Assembly (NCBI RefSeq): GCF_000247695.1
Contig: NW_004624732.1
Span: 22,450,869 to 22,514,868 of the forward strand
From: Heterocephalus glaber
Taxonomy: Eukaryota; Chordata; Mammalia; Rodentia; Bathyergidae
Reading direction: 5' to 3'
DNA: 64,000 nt
This document shows positions 32,537-45,095 of this stretch, one piece after another. Positions within the stretch are counted from its first letter, which is position 1; each line of letters starts with the position of its first letter. The position numbers and the translations under genes were made by a program. A model generated the notes under the pieces. The model worked only from the letters and a program-made list of their open reading frames with translations. It did not search any database and was not told the origin of the DNA.

Positions 32537-35425
32537 TGCAGAATATCATACATATGCATATGACTTGTATGTAGCAAATATTCATCGATACAGTCATGTA
32601 GCAAACTCCTATCCCTTATTTTTTTGTACCAGGAAAACAAAGATCAGCAATTATGAACAGTGAAAGAACTTTAGAGGATGCTGTGAATTGAGGAGCTCTA
32701 CCCAAAAGACAGGAATAGACCAAGGATGACAGAGAACACAGCACCCTTTTCATGTGCAGAATGTGACTTGTCACTTGCCAGGCTCTAAATGATGATCTAG
32801 AAGCCAAGAAGCAGGCAATCTGATGAATACATAAAATACAATATCTGTCCTACCTGGCACTTAAAGAACACACTTAGTTTTGAGAGCATTAGGGCAGTAG
32901 CTCATACATTTTAAGATGTGCATACCTTACAGCCCAGTATCACAGCTACTAGGTAGCTACCTTAGAGAAAGTCTCAAACACTTGGACAAGAAGACAAGTT
33001 CTTTTAAGAATTTTGTAATAGAAATAATCACCAAAATTGTATTCTAATGAAAGAAAAAAATAAGTTGCTGTTATTTTTTCAATCCTCCAGTTTAAATAGT
33101 AAATTAAATTTAAAAGCAGAAGTGAATTAATTATATCTATATGTAATTATATCATATATATCTATATGTATCTATATGTATATCTATACTGATATATCAC
33201 AGTCAACACTGAAAATTCCCAAAGGATGTATTATATGATATCAATTATAAATATTTAGAGAACACAAAAAAATAGTATTACAAATTTTTTAGATACATAA
33301 ACATGTGTTCTAAAGAATAAAGTAGTAACAGGAGCTACACACACAGCAACTTTAGCAAAATGGTTATTTCTGGGAGAAAAGGACCAGGAACAAAATGAGA
33401 CAATGCTTCAATCATACCAGAAACTTCTAATCCTATAGACAAAAATAATATCAAGCAAACATAACAAAATACTGTCTTCTGATAAGTCATGGTGGTGAAT
33501 AGTTGGATTATGTATATGTTATTGTATATCTTTATATAATTAAAATGATTCACAATTAAAATAACTCTGAATGTCATAAAAGTTAGCCCACTGTACATTT
33601 ATCTTCAATAAGGTACCACTGGTCTCTCAACATTGGAGCCATACAAAATACTTGCTTTGATACTTTTGTATTCCTCAAAATGTAGATGTATTCAATTCGT
33701 GCATTGCTCAACATCTTGGAAGTTAGTGTGATGGAGGTAATATGTGTTTCAGTGCCAGAGAGACTTCATGGCTCTAATTCTGTAGATTATTTTAAATTAT
33801 GAAAAAACAAATGTTGCACAAGATATGAGGTCTTTCTCCTATAGGGTGTTAATTTCTAATGTGTTCTAACATGTACTTTCTTGACAGGGCAAAAGTATCT
33901 TGGTTGAGAGCATTTCTTTTATCTGTGGTTCAACCATTTGAATGGTGTCTTATATTTTTCTCAGTTATGAAAATCTAAATGCTATGAAATATTCAATAGC
34001 CTTTAAACAATTCAAATCCATTCCATTTCTGCCTTTTTACTAGTGTTACCTACAGCACTTATTTTTACTACACCATTTATTTAATTCCTTACTCCCCCAT
34101 TATTACTATGTAAATATTTCGTACTATGCCTCATTATGTGACCTAGAGAAGTCAACATTCCTCTATAACCTTTAGTTTCATGTTCTTTGCATTGAAGTGT
34201 GGTAAAAGATCATTCAGTTCCTAAAGGATTTTTGACACATATTTTTCAACTCTGAGATCTTGTGAGAATATGACTTGTTCTCTGAAATATATCACAAAGA
34301 AAGCTTACAATGTTTCTCTCATATTCTAGGAACTTAAGGCTTATCAGTAGTGGCCAGAGGAAGAATAGTGAGGTACCAGCCCAGTCCTTTAAGAAAACTC
34401 ATCAAAATTTGTGTGATGGAGAAGGTTGTTTTCAGTTGACAAAAGCCTATTCTATATTGCAATGCAGATTTGTTTGGGAATAGCCAAAATATGCTTCTGT
34501 AAAATATAAACATCACTTGAAGAACAAATATCATAAAGATGTGCTTGATAGTAAAGAAAATGAAAAAATAAGTAGGGACTCGTTCCAGGCAAGACCTACT
34601 ATTTCTACCTTAATGGGGGGCCCAACATGTTCACTAACTCTAGCAATGGATTTCGTGCATTACGGTTGAATATAAGAACATTCCTCTCATATATTATAAA
34701 TGTAAATAAGTTTTCCATTTTCAATTGTGACTAAGTTTAAAAACAAAATGTTTTGTGTATTGGATTTAGAAGCTATATTAGACTTCAAGTAAAGGAGGTT
34801 ATTTTTATTACAACTTCCATCTTTTAAATTACCTTCTTGAAATCTCTGGCCTACAATATATGATTTTATCAGATTAAGAACATTTTTATCTGCCTTTGGA
34901 CACCTTGAAATTGAGTAAAGAGTTAGATGACAGATCCAGGTTGTAAAATGTGAAAAAATGTTTGATTCTTGGCCCATACACATGAGAACTGCAGATAGCC
35001 AAGTCACTTCTCCAAAAGATAAATTAAACAAACTCATTAGTACTCCTCATATTTACATTTTATACAATGAATGCCTATTTTGACCAGATGTCAAAAAAGC
35101 TTAGCTTTCCAAACTAGCAGAATGCTGAGACTAACACTGATCATCACTGTTATAGAATTAGCTTCTGAGATCACAAATAAATATCCAGCAGTGAAGTTAG
35201 CAAACCAGTGAGGGAGGCTCCTCCATATGCTCCTCCCTCAACAGAAACACCCAAAATCAAGCAGACTTGGTACACTTAGCTGTCAGAGCCCCGGAAAACA
35301 GTGAAAAGTTTATAGCAACTAAGTGTATCTTGGATAAAGGGAAAGGAAACAAAAATGGAAGGGAAACTTTGTGGTATTTTTAATTTGGCATTGACCAACT
35401 TTCCCTGTTCCACAGCAGTCCTTCC
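32537..35425. other. Mostly unassigned AT-rich DNA, no gene seen
   Basis: No host gene is recognised. About 32890-32990 faintly recalls a B1-like body, and about 33240-33560 has the look of an ancient L1 3' terminal region ('tggttatttctgggag...'); both are too weak to call separately. An AT microsatellite-like block is listed on its own. Confidence 0.4.
33128..33198. repeat. AT-rich (tatatctatatg)n-like low-complexity block
   Basis: Irregular repeats of tatatctatatgta. Flexible AT-rich sequence, likely to vary in length. Confidence 0.8.
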
Positions 35426-35694
35426 TTTTCAATTAATTTTATTGGTGCATTTTAGATATACATGATGATAATATTCATCATCAGGAATTTCTACCTCTAC
35501 ATGATACACATCAATTCTTCTTTTGTTCCCATTCCCCTCCCCTCCCATCAACCCCTCTTCCCCTCCTTATTTACAAAACTTTGTTTTCATTTTTCCCTTT
35601 TATTCTTTTTTCTTTTCTCTCCTTTCCTTTCTTCCTACCCCCTTCATAGTTCCCCTTCCCATTTCAACATCTTCTTCCTATTTCACAATATCTA

Positions 35695-38600
35695 TTATAT
35701 ATTTTGGTCATAATTTACTCTTTCAGTTTCTCTCATCAAAGAAACAAGGTAATATTTAAATATGTGTGCCTGTTTTACTACACTTAAGAGTATGGTCTCA
35801 AGGTGCATACATTTACCTAAAACTGCCTCAAGATTATCCTTCTTTAGGACAGAGTAGTATTCTATTGTATTAAAAAAACATGCATTTTTTTCTCCATTCA
35901 TGTATTGATGGGCATGTGGGCTGTTTCCAAGTGCTGTTATAAATATGGTTGTGCATATATTGTTGTGGTATGATGCTTTTAATTCTTTCAGGAAGATACC
36001 AAGAAGAGGAATAGCTAGGTTAAATGAAACCTCTAGTTTTAGTATGATGAGGAATTTCCATACTGATATCCATATTAGTTGCACCAGTCTACACTCCCAC
36101 CAACAGTAGAGAAGGGTTCCTTTTCTAACACAGTCCCTCCAGCATTTGTTTTTGCTTGATTTCTTGATAATAGCCATTATTTCTGGAATAAGATGAAAAC
36201 TCAGTGTTGTTTTAATTTGCATCTCTTGGATGACCAGTGATGTTGAACACTTTTTCATATATTTATTTGCTCTTTCTACATCTTCATCTGAGAAGCATCT
36301 ATTCATTTTAGATGTCCATTTTTAGATTGGGTCTTTAATTGGGGGGGTCTGATTTTTTTGAGTTCTTTACATATTCTAGATATTAATTCTCTGTCTGAGG
36401 ATCAGCTGGCAAAAAATTTTCCCACTTTGTAAGTTGTCTCTTCATTCTGTTGTTGGTTTCCTTTTCTATGCAGAAGCTTTTTTAAAAAAGATGAGGTCAT
36501 AGTTGATTCTTTGTGCTATTTCCTTTGTAATCAAGGTTTTGCTTATAGTCTCTGCCTACATCTATGTTTTCAAGAGTTCTATTTGTTCTATCTTCCAGCA
36601 GATGTAGTGTTTCTGTTTTAATATTTATATTTTTGATCCATTTTGATTTTAGTTTAGTGTATGGTGAGAGATATGGGTCTACCTTTGAGCTTTGGCATGT
36701 AGAATGTTAGTTTTTCCAGCAACATTTATTAAAGAGGCTATCTTTCTTCCAGTAAAGATGTTTGGCCCCTTTGTCAAAAGTAAGGTGGCTGAGTGTGTTT
36801 TGAGTTGTTTCTGTCTCTTATAAGATGTTCCATTGATCCTCAGGTCTGGGTGTTGTTTTTTTTTTATTACATTTATTGATATATCAAAAGAAATTCTAGA
36901 CAACAACAACACTGTAGGGGTATCACAATCCCCAACTTGAAACTATACTGCAAAGCTATTGATAGAAACAGCTTGGTACTGGCAAAGAAACAGACCTGAG
37001 GATCAGTGGAACAGATTAGAAGATGCAGAAACAACTCCAGACACACTGAGCCACCTCATCTTTGAGAAAGGAGCTAAAAATCCTCACTGGAGAAAAGATA
37101 GCTTCTTTAACAAATGGTGCTAGAAAAAATGGGTTTCAATTTGCCAAAGATTAAAACTAGAACTATTTATCTCTCACCATAGGTGTTTGTTTGTTTGTTT
37201 TTGCCTGTATCACATTGCTTTTATCACAATAGTTTTGTAGTATAATTTCAAGTCAAGGATTGTGATGCCCCCTGTCTTATTTTTGTTGCCCAGAATTGCT
37301 TTTGGCATTCTAGGTATCTTCTGGTTCCAAATGAACTTGCAGAATGTTTTCTCTAATTCTGTGAAATACACTATGAGTGTTTTGAATGACAGTGCATTAA
37401 ATTTGTATAGCAACTTTGGAAGTATGGCCATTTTCACTATATTGGTTCTTCCTACCCAAGAACAATGGATGTCTTTCCATTTTCTGATATCCTCTTCAAT
37501 ATCCTTTATCAGAGCATTATAGTTTTCAATGTAAAGTTCTTTTACTTACTTTTTAGATTGATTCATAAGTATTTTATTTTTTATGCTATTGTGAAAGATG
37601 TGGTCTCCCTAATTTCTTTGTCAGTGAACTTGTTAGTTGTATACAGGAATCCCATTTATTTTTGAGTGATGACTATATCCAGCTACAATTCTGAATTTGA
37701 TTATTAAATCTAAAAGTCTTTTGGTAGAATTTTTGGGGTCTTCTATGTAGAGTATCATGTCATCTTCAAACAATGATACTTTAACTTCTTCCTTTCCTTT
37801 CCTTTTTCCTTTTGCCTATTTCTCTTGTCTAATTGCTCTGGCTAATGCTTCCAGAACTATGTTGAATGAGAGTAGTAATAATGGACATCCTTGTCTCTTT
37901 CCTGATTTTAGAGTGAAAGCTTTCAGGGTTTTTTTAACATTTAGTGTGACATTTGCTGTTGGTTTGTCATAAATGGCTTTTATCAGATTGAGATAAAGAC
38001 CATCTATTCTAGTTTTCTGTAGGGTTTATACCATGAATGGATGTTGGACTTTGTCAAATGCTTCTTCTGCATCAATTAAGATGATAATGGGTTTTTTGTC
38101 CTTGGTTCTGTTGATATGGTGTATGACATTTATTGATTTGTGTATATTGAAACATTCCTACATCCCTAGGATGAATCATTCTTCATGATGGCATATGATC
38201 TTCTTGATGATTTGCTCATTTTGTTTCCCAGTATCTTATTGAAGATTTGTGAAGCTATGTTCACTAGGGAGATTGGCTTGTAGTTCTCTTTTTTGGTTGG
38301 ATCTTTCTTTGGTTTTTGTATCATATCAGAGTAATGCTTGCTTCCAGGAATCAATTTGGGAATATTGCTTCTCTTTCAATTTTGTTAAAGAGTTTGAGGA
38401 GTAGTGGCATTAGATCTCCTCACATTTTTTTTGTAGAATTCAACAATGAATCCATCATAGATAGGGCATTTATTTGTTGATAGTTTTTAAATTATATCTT
38501 CAGTGTCATTTACTGACATTGGGTGATGTAGAATTTTTCTCTCTCCTTTACTCAGCTTTGGTAATTCATATATATCTAGGAATCTGTAAATTTCTTCTGT

Positions 38601-39860
38601 TTTTTTTTAATCTCATTAGAATACAGGTTCTCAAAGTAGGTTTGATGATCCTCTAGATTTCTGCAGGATCTGTTGTAATTTCACCACTTTCATTCGTAAT
38701 TGCATGGATTTGAGTAATTTCTTTCCTTTTTGAATAAAGTTGGCCAAGGATTTACCAAATTTATTTAATTTTTCAAGAACCAACTCTTCAGTTCATTGAT
38801 TCTTTGTATTGTATTCTTAATCTCCATTGCATTAATTTCTGCCTTGATCTTATAGTTTTCTCCCTTGTATGAGCTTTGAGTTTGACTTGTTCTTTTTCTA
38901 GAACTTTGAGCTTCAACATTAGGTTATTTGATCTCGCTCTCTTTTTCTGATATGAGGATTTACTGCTATAAATTTCCTTTATAGAACTACTCTCATTGCA
39001 TCTCATCATTTCTGGTATGTACTGTTAGCCTTATCAGTTAATTGTGGAACCTGTCTAATTTCTTTTTTAATTTCACCTGTGACCCATTGCTTGTTCAGGA
39101 GGATGTTATTTAAATTTCATGTGTTAATGTGGTTTTTGTGGCTTCTTTTGGCATTGATTTCCAATTTCATTGCAGTATGGTCTGATAATATGCATGTGAT
39201 AACTTCTATTCATTTGCATTTACTTAAGCATGTTCTATGAACTGGTATATCTTCTATTTTAGGGAATGTACCATGTGCAGCTGAGAAGAATGTGTGTTCT
39301 GATATTGTGTAGTGGAACACTCAGAAGACAGCTACTAAGTCCATTTATTCAAAAGTATGGTTAACCCTAACATTTCATATTGATTTTTTTGTCTAATTGA
39401 ATTATTTGTGACAGTAAGGTATTGAGGTCCCCTATTACAATTACATTACTGTTTATTAAATTTTACAAGTCTGTTAATTTTTGTTTGTTTGTTTTGTTGA
39501 TATTTGGTGTATATATATTGATGATTGTTATCTCTTCCTCTTGGATTATTCCCTTAATGGGAATGTAGTGACCTTCTTTGTCTCTCTTGATCAGTCTTGG
39601 CTTGAAATCCACTTTGTCTACAAATAGAATAGCTACCTCTGTTTATTTCTGAGTTTCTGTCACACAGAGTGTTGCTTTTCATCCTTTGACTTTCAATCTA
39701 TGAAATTTTTTTGAGTTCAATATATTTCTTGTATGCTGTATATTGTTGCATCTTGATTCTTAATCCATTCTGCCAGTCTGTTTCTTTAGATTGGTGAATT
39801 GAGGCTATATACCTTGATTGTGATAACTGATATGCATTAACTTATCCTTGTAATGTTATT
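35695..39860 (-). pseudogene. L1 ORF2 remnant of L1-F
   Basis: The complement encodes ORF2p in pieces. The longest intact piece in the window (203 codons, 35695-36306) covers the C-terminal part: MNRCFSDEDVERANKYMKK, then GTLLYCWWECRLVQ, keeping the cysteine-knuckle signature C-W-W-E-C, then PLLGIFLKELKASYHNN. The RT region lies about 37200-38900 and the endonuclease N terminus near 39700-39860, where the expected start codon reads ATT. A 203-codon open piece without stops suggests only moderate age, but stops, frameshifts and the inverted block make the gene inactive. Confidence 0.9.
36650..37184. repeat. Inverted duplication within L1-F
   Basis: About 36660-36850 (minus-oriented L1 ORF2) is the inverse of about 36990-37184 (plus-oriented): the left arm runs from 'tatggtgagagat' to 'gatcctcaggtctggg', the right arm from 'cagacctgaggatcagtgg' to 'tctctcaccata'. 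The plus-oriented part extends back to about 36915 ('ggggtatcacaatccccaacttgaaac'), duplicating sequence that also reads on the minus strand near 37230-37270. A T-rich/AT spacer of about 60 bases and a (ttgt)n-like piece lie at the joints. The arms could form a long hairpin. Confidence 0.8.
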
Positions 39861-39944
39861 TTCCTGTTGTTGGTTCCCTTTCTTCCCCATTTATTTAATT
39901 ACTTGCCTTGCCTAGTAGACCCATTCTGTTGGGGTTCATGGAGT

Positions 39945-40728
39945 TGTAGTCCTCATTATCTCTTTCTAAAATGTCCTTCAGAACATTCGGGGGTGCTGGT
40001 TTGGTGGATGAATTTCTTCAGGTGTTCTTTGTTGTAGAGTATCTTATTTTTCCATAAAATTTGAAAGATAGTTTTGCAGGGTACAACAATCTGGGCTAGA
40101 ATTTGTTTTCTTTTAGGGCTTGAAATGCTTTCCTCCAAGTTCTCCTTGACTTAATGGTTTGTGATGAGAAGTCTGCTGAGATTCTGATGAGGTTTTTTTT
40201 TTTTTTTTTTTCCCCAGAGGTGATTTGTTTCTTTTCTCGAACAGCTTTTCAATTTTCTTTTCCTGTGTTGAATTTCTAGAATCTTGACTATTTTATTCCT
40301 TTGTGTAGAGGTTTTTTCTGATCATGGCTAATTGGAGTTCTATATGCCACACTTATCTTATGTCATATTTTTTGTCTCTGCTTGGAAAGTTTTCTGTAAC
40401 TACTTCTGTGAACAGGTTTTTTATGTAGTTTGTGTTATCTCCATCTTTTTCATTGACTCTGATCAATCTTATGTTATTCTTCTTTACACCATCTAGAAGC
40501 TGTTGGATTGATTTTTTGTGGTGCCTTGGTATTTTTAAGAATTCTTTCTTTTTATGATCAAAACAAACAATCCTATCTTCTAGATCTGATATTCTATTCT
40601 CACATTGGTTTATTGTGCTGTGTATACTTTCAGTAGAATTTTTATTTTTCTGAATATCTGTCTGAAACTGTTTCACGGATTCCATTTCTTTCCAATGTTG
40701 AGGAAAATTGAAATCACACAAATATCTA
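39945..40728 (-). pseudogene. L1 ORF1 remnant of L1-F
   Basis: On the minus strand, 40353-40728 encodes the coiled-coil end and RRM start of ORF1p: ESIHSTINQCENRISDLEDR, a typical heptad/junction segment, then IRLIRVNEKDGDNTNYIKNLF-EVVTENFP, matching the RRM start of the family. After a stop the reading continues in the C-terminal domain (YRTPISHDQKKP near 40310; RISADFSSQTIKSRRTW near 40150; PAKLSF near 40070). ORF1p binds L1 RNA as a trimer. The N terminus is absent and stops and a homopolymer run break the rest. Confidence 0.88.
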
Positions 40729-40741
40729 TTTTCAATATCTA

Positions 40742-41216
40742 TGAAATGCAACTAGAAATGAATAACAGAAAGAAAACAGACAAAATCTCTAGCATGTGAA
40801 AATTTAACAACATACCTTTGAAGAACCAAGAATCAACATATTTTGTAGAATCTACTTGGACAATGGCTCAAGGAAGCAATCAAAATGGAATTTAGAAAAT
40901 ACCTCATGACAAATGAAAATGAAAACATACATACCCAAATTATAGTCTGCATTAAAAGCTATGCAAGGAAGAACATTTTAAGTGATGATCACCTCCATTA
41001 GAAATTTTAAAATCTCAAATAATCAAATTAACTTTAAACCTGATAAACTAGAGCAATAATAAAATATGCATAAATTTAACATTAGAAAAGAGATAATAAA
41101 AATAGGACCAGAAACAAGTCAAGTAAAGAACAGACAAACATTACAAAACAATTCATGAATATGGGTTAATTTTTTAAAAGAAAAACAAGATGGATGAACT
41201 ATTTGATTAAGAGAAA
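40742..41216 (+). mobile_element. Older L1 ORF2 fragment (plus strand)
   Basis: 'aaatgcaactagaaatgaataacagaaagaaaac...aaatttaacaacatacctttgaagaaccaagaatca' and 'gaatttagaaaatacctcatgacaaatgaaaatgaaaacatacatacccaaa' correspond to the ORF2 segment just after the endonuclease domain in older L1s. Diverged, no intact frame. It abuts L1-F on one side and the MaLR LTR on the other. Confidence 0.75.
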
Positions 41217-41870
41217 TGTCTCTGTTGCAGTTCATTGAAGTATCAATTTGACCAGCTTTGGCTCACCTAGGAGATTAGTGGAGCACACTTCTAAATGTAA
41301 CTGGCTAGGTCATGGAGGAGTGAACTTGTAACCTATGTTTGATCCCTTGCATTTTTTTCTCTAGCACTGTTTTTGTGCTCTGCTTCCCCCTGTTGTCATG
41401 AACAAAGCATCTTGACTCTACCACACCCTTCCACCATGATGCTTTTGCCTTGGAGTCAGCCAACTATGGACTAACCTCCCCTCCAATTTGTGACTCAAGT
41501 CAAAACTCTCCTCCTTTAAATTGTGGGTATAGCATTATGTCTAAGCAATGAGAAAGCTGATTAATACAAAAAATTGATACCATATAATGGCTCTGTTGCT
41601 GTGACCATACCTGAACATGTGATTTAGAAGACTTTGAAATTGATTTTCAGAAGAACTTTGGAAAAGTTTGGAGATGTGGGTCAAAGCCTTGAAATGCTGT
41701 GAGCAGAGCCTAATGTGTAATTCAAATAAGAGCTCCAGAGACCAGATTCCTAATAGAAATGTGGACATAAAGCAAACCAACCCCAGGAGGTTACATTGGT
41801 ATGGAAAACTCCATTGGCATTTGTACTACCCTCTTTCCCCAAAAATAAGACCTAGCTGGAGAATAATCAG
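41217..41870 (+). mobile_element. MaLR-type 5' LTR plus start of internal sequence
   Basis: The LTR runs to about 41568, with the characteristic end 'actctcctcctttaaattgtgggtatagcatta...gcaatgagaaagctgattaataca' (the rodent MaLR pattern 'ctttcctcctttaagttg...acagcaacagaaagctgactaa-aca'). It is followed by 'aaattgataccatataatggctctgttgctgtgaccatacctgaacatgtg', the usual first internal bases of MaLR elements, to about 41870. This is a 5' LTR with a short internal stub; the 3' LTR is missing. The start is uncertain by about 10 bases. Confidence 0.7.
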
Positions 41871-43464
41871 CCTTTAAAATTAGAAATCAAAAATGTCAGC
41901 CTCAATCAGCTTATCCCTGCCTTACCTGTCATTGCTATTCTGTTGCCCTGTGGCTACTCTGTAGCCAAAAGGAAAAGCCAAATACCAGATTATGGTCAAA
42001 TATCAAGGCCAATGCCAAGCTTTAGTGCATTCATAGTTTGTATTTATTTATACACAATATAAAGAATTGTGTAGGAATTTTCCATGTGCTATAGATCTTA
42101 AGCATGAGCCGTCCTTTCTTAAAAATTATATGAGTTAAAAATTTTATAGGTTACATTTTGTATTATACTTATGTATTTGTTCAAACAGATATGTTTTGTT
42201 TCCTTGATTGGTTTTTAGCTTGGTTTTCTACAAAGCATTTTCCCCTATGTATAAAACTAAACAATCTTGAAATAAAGGGTCTGAGGAATCTATAGAGACA
42301 AATTTTGTATTAAATAGGAAATAGGTTTTCAAATTTAAAAGCACATGGAGAACTTTAAAATGTTCAGTCTAACTTGTTTGAAAGAAATTGCTTGAATTAC
42401 AAATTTTAGAAGAAATTTCAGCTAAGTGTCAAATTGATAATGCAGTCAAAAAGATAAACAGTTTTTCAAATATATAGTTGTTGGTCTCATTTTAGTTTAA
42501 AACCTCCTGTGATAACAGTCACTGTGCTCAAATATGTGCAGAATTAATGCTTTCTGTAGTCTAGGATGCCACTACTAAAAACAAACCAACAAACAACTTT
42601 TTCTTTTCTTTAAAGCTAAATAAAATGTCCTGGAGTCAATAAATCGAGTTGAACATTAATGCTAAGTGCATATTCTAAATGCAATTTAGCCAGCCTTTTA
42701 GTATGGTATTCTGAATTTCCTTTTTCTAAAAAGAAAGAGACAAAAAAAAAACCCCACAATAGATATAGCTCATTTAAATACATACTCACAGACGGTTGCA
42801 CCTCAGTTTTATGAAGTTCCTTATCATTGTCTACCTGGTTGTGACAATGAAACTCTGCCTCAGAATCTACAAAAGGTCTTCGATCTTGCTGTTGTGGCTG
42901 TCAATGAATGATGTTAAAGACAGGTATAGTTAAAAACATTGTCTTTCTCTATGCAAATTTGGAGACAAATCACAAAGCTCCTCTACAGTACAGTATATGG
43001 TCATTAATAGTCAATGGGAAAGTAGACTATTTTGAACAGACTTTAAGACTATCATTTGCTCCAAATTTCATTGGACAGCTATCTGCAGCTCTTAAAAATA
43101 CATATTTTGAAGCTTTGAATATATTGAATGTAAAACCTTAAGGACAAATACAAATATCTTTTCTCATTATGATATAGTTGAACAATTTACAGCCAAAATA
43201 TATCTGTAGATAGTGGGAATTGGTACTAAAACTTCTGTTCAGCTCCTCAAATTCATGAGACCCTTAAGGATAAAGCTCTTGAAAGTGATTTGAAGGAAAG
43301 CATCAAATCTCATCTACTCTGTCTACAGGAGATATTTTCCTGACTTTGGAGTAAAAATTTTGGTTGAATGTATGAATAAAACCATCTTCCTCACCACAGA
43401 AAGAGATGATATAACAGAGAACTTAGTGTGAGTCAGACATTACTACCTCCCATCAACCATTCTG
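41871..43464. other. Unassigned AT-rich DNA, no gene seen
   Basis: No exon or repeat is recognised. The 77-codon frame at 42908-43141 has no recognisable domain. Confidence 0.45.
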
Positions 43465-43640
43465 ATCTTCAAAACATCTATGTGTATGATCTCATTGAAT
43501 TCTCACAGCACTGCTAGGATGAAAAGATTAATCTTATTCTTCTTTGTGTGAGGAAATGAGATATAGCCAGTTTATGTAACTTTACTCAAAATATTTCACC
43601 TGAATGTGGTGGAGTCAAGACTTCAACCAAGGTAACCAGA
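43465..43640 (+). mobile_element. MIR SINE remnant
   Basis: 'gatctcattgaattctcacagcactgctaggatgaaaagattaatcttattcttctttgtgtgaggaaatgagatatagcc...actcaaaatatttcacctgaatgtggtggagtcaagacttcaacc' follows the MIR order (tctcatttaatcctcacaac ... gaggaaactgaggc ... gtcacacagc ... gattcgaacc). Confidence 0.7.
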
Positions 43641-43819
43641 CTCAACTATTGTGTGTAGACATTTCTATGTCCATCTGATAACTTCATTAACCATGCTCAG
43701 GCTTTGGCAGAAGGGCTTCAATGGGGGTTTCTGAATCCACTGCACTGCAGAACTCCATGGGCATTTATATGGTGTTATTGGTACAAATGATGGGTCTTAG
43801 CATTGAAAAAGAAAGGAAG

Positions 43820-44264
43820 TATCTTAGTTACTTTTTTGTTGATGCAATGAAATACATGACACCCACAAGTTAAAGGAGGAAAGATTTATTTAGCTCATAG
43901 TTTGTAGAGATTTCAGTTATAGTCAGCTGGCTCCAAGGCAGGGTGGCATGGCAGAGGGGCATGACACATAAGAAACAGTCCATAGCAGGATAGTCAGGAT
44001 GTAGTGAAGCAGCAGCAGCCTGCAGCCTGCCTTATATCTTTCCCTTTTATTCCATTCAGGCTACAAGCCTGATGTTTGGTGCTACTCACACCCAGGATGG
44101 AGCTTCCCATTATCCACACCCAGAACTATGGTAAACCAATTTAGTTATCACACACACCCTTAATTCCAGTATCACATAGACTAGATCTACATCTAGCCAC
44201 CTCAAAAAAGCCCCACCTATAAGTGCAGGAGGCTTTGGAGGGACATCTAAATATAAGCGTAACA
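43820..44264 (-). mobile_element. MaLR-type solo LTR with perfect 5-base TSD
   Basis: On the plus strand it begins 'tatcttagttacttttttgttgatgcaatgaaatacatgac...ttaaaggaggaaagatttatttagctcatag' and ends 'ggctttggagggacatctaaatataagcgtaaca'. This is the complement of the same LTR family as 41217, so the two lie in opposite orientation about 2.3 kb apart. Perfect 5-base TSD ggaag at 43815-43819 and 44265-44269, as for ERVL-class integration. 445 bases, no coding sequence. Confidence 0.85.
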
Positions 44265-44283
44265 GGAAGTCTGTAAGTAAATC

Positions 44284-44298
44284 TCAATCTCTCTCTCT

Positions 44299-44341
<43 letters not shown>

Positions 44342-44398
44342 TCTCATCCTGGTCCTGTCCCTCCTTCCCTCTCTACCTTCCTCCCTCCCTCATTCTCT
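44284..44398. repeat. (CT)n microsatellite and pyrimidine-rich tail
   Basis: About 25 CT units with one interruption, grading into ccttccctccctccct. The minus-strand Arg-Glu-rich frame here is only the repeat translated. Confidence 0.95.
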
Positions 44399-44609
44399 TG
44401 CCCAATGATTTTCTGACCATCTTCCACTCTGGCTCAACTCACTCCAGGTTTACCAGGGATATTTGGTATTCCCCAGCTTCCCAGGCCTTTCAGGCCTTAA
44501 GGCTTGGCTGTTGGCTGTTGCAATTCCCCTCCCTCAATAGACCCATAGACATTTCTCTGACGTCTTTCAGGATCAGTACTGCAGGCTCAATAAAACCAGG
44601 GCTGACCTG

Positions 44610-44850
44610 TATAAAATTGCAGCTCCACTCCCCACTTCATCTTCCTATATTCTCTAACTTTTTAAAAATCTCCTCATTGTAATTATCACATTATAATATT
44701 TCAGATAGTTACTTATTCATTATATGTGTATATATTACCATCTGAATCTCCTGGAACATGACTTGCATTTCAGGGTATATTTATTTCTTGAGTTCATTGA
44801 TGAATCCCAAATATGATCAGTGTTACACTATAATTAATGTTCAAAAATAT
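44610..44850 (+). mobile_element. L2 LINE 3' remnant
   Basis: 'cttcatcttcctatattctctaactttttaaaaatctcctcattgtaattatcacattataatatttc...ttattcattatatgtgtatatattaccatctgaatctcctggaacatgacttgcatttcagg' follows the L2 3' region ('-catagcacttatcac-atctgaaat...actagaatgtaagctccatgagggcaggga'). Confidence 0.55.
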
Positions 44851-45095
44851 TGGTTAAATAAAGATATCAATTTAGGATAGAGAGTATTTTAGCAAAGAAG
44901 AAATTTCTCTTTTCTCTATCACAATTCTATGGGCCAAGAAAGGCCCTTGAATTTCTCTAGATCAAAATTGTTTGTGTTTACAAATATCCATTGATTTTAT
45001 TTAAGCTAATTTTGCAATTTCAATTTCTATTAAAGGTGAAGAGGTTGTTTAATGTTTTGTGAAAGAAAATATGGATGAGAAAGGTTGAAAACCAC

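Larger units (their letters stand above)
35434..40728 (-). mobile_element. Long LINE-1 (L1-F), minus strand, 5.3 kb
   Basis: The longest L1 of the locally dominant lineage. On the plus strand it starts with the complement of the 3' UTR ('aattaattttattggtgcattttagatatac', then a pyrimidine-rich stretch), continues through the complement of ORF2 to about 39860 and of ORF1 to about 40728, where it is truncated in the ORF1 coiled coil. An 8-base match ttttcaat at 35426-35433 and 40729-40736 may be the TSD but is short and low in complexity. It contains an inverted duplication (36650-37184) and an internal T run near 40193-40211. Confidence 0.93.

Noticed and set aside
32875..32995. Possible B1-like SINE body
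   Set aside because: Only scattered similarity ('gggcagtagctcatac...cagctactaggtagct'); no tail, TSD or full order.
35695..36306. Longest complex open frame (203 codons, minus strand) as a host gene
   Set aside because: It is the L1 ORF2 C-terminal region, with the CWWEC signature and flanking L1 3' UTR.
44141..44347. Arg-Glu-rich minus-strand frame resembling an RE-repeat protein
   Set aside because: Translation of the (CT)n microsatellite and the adjacent LTR.
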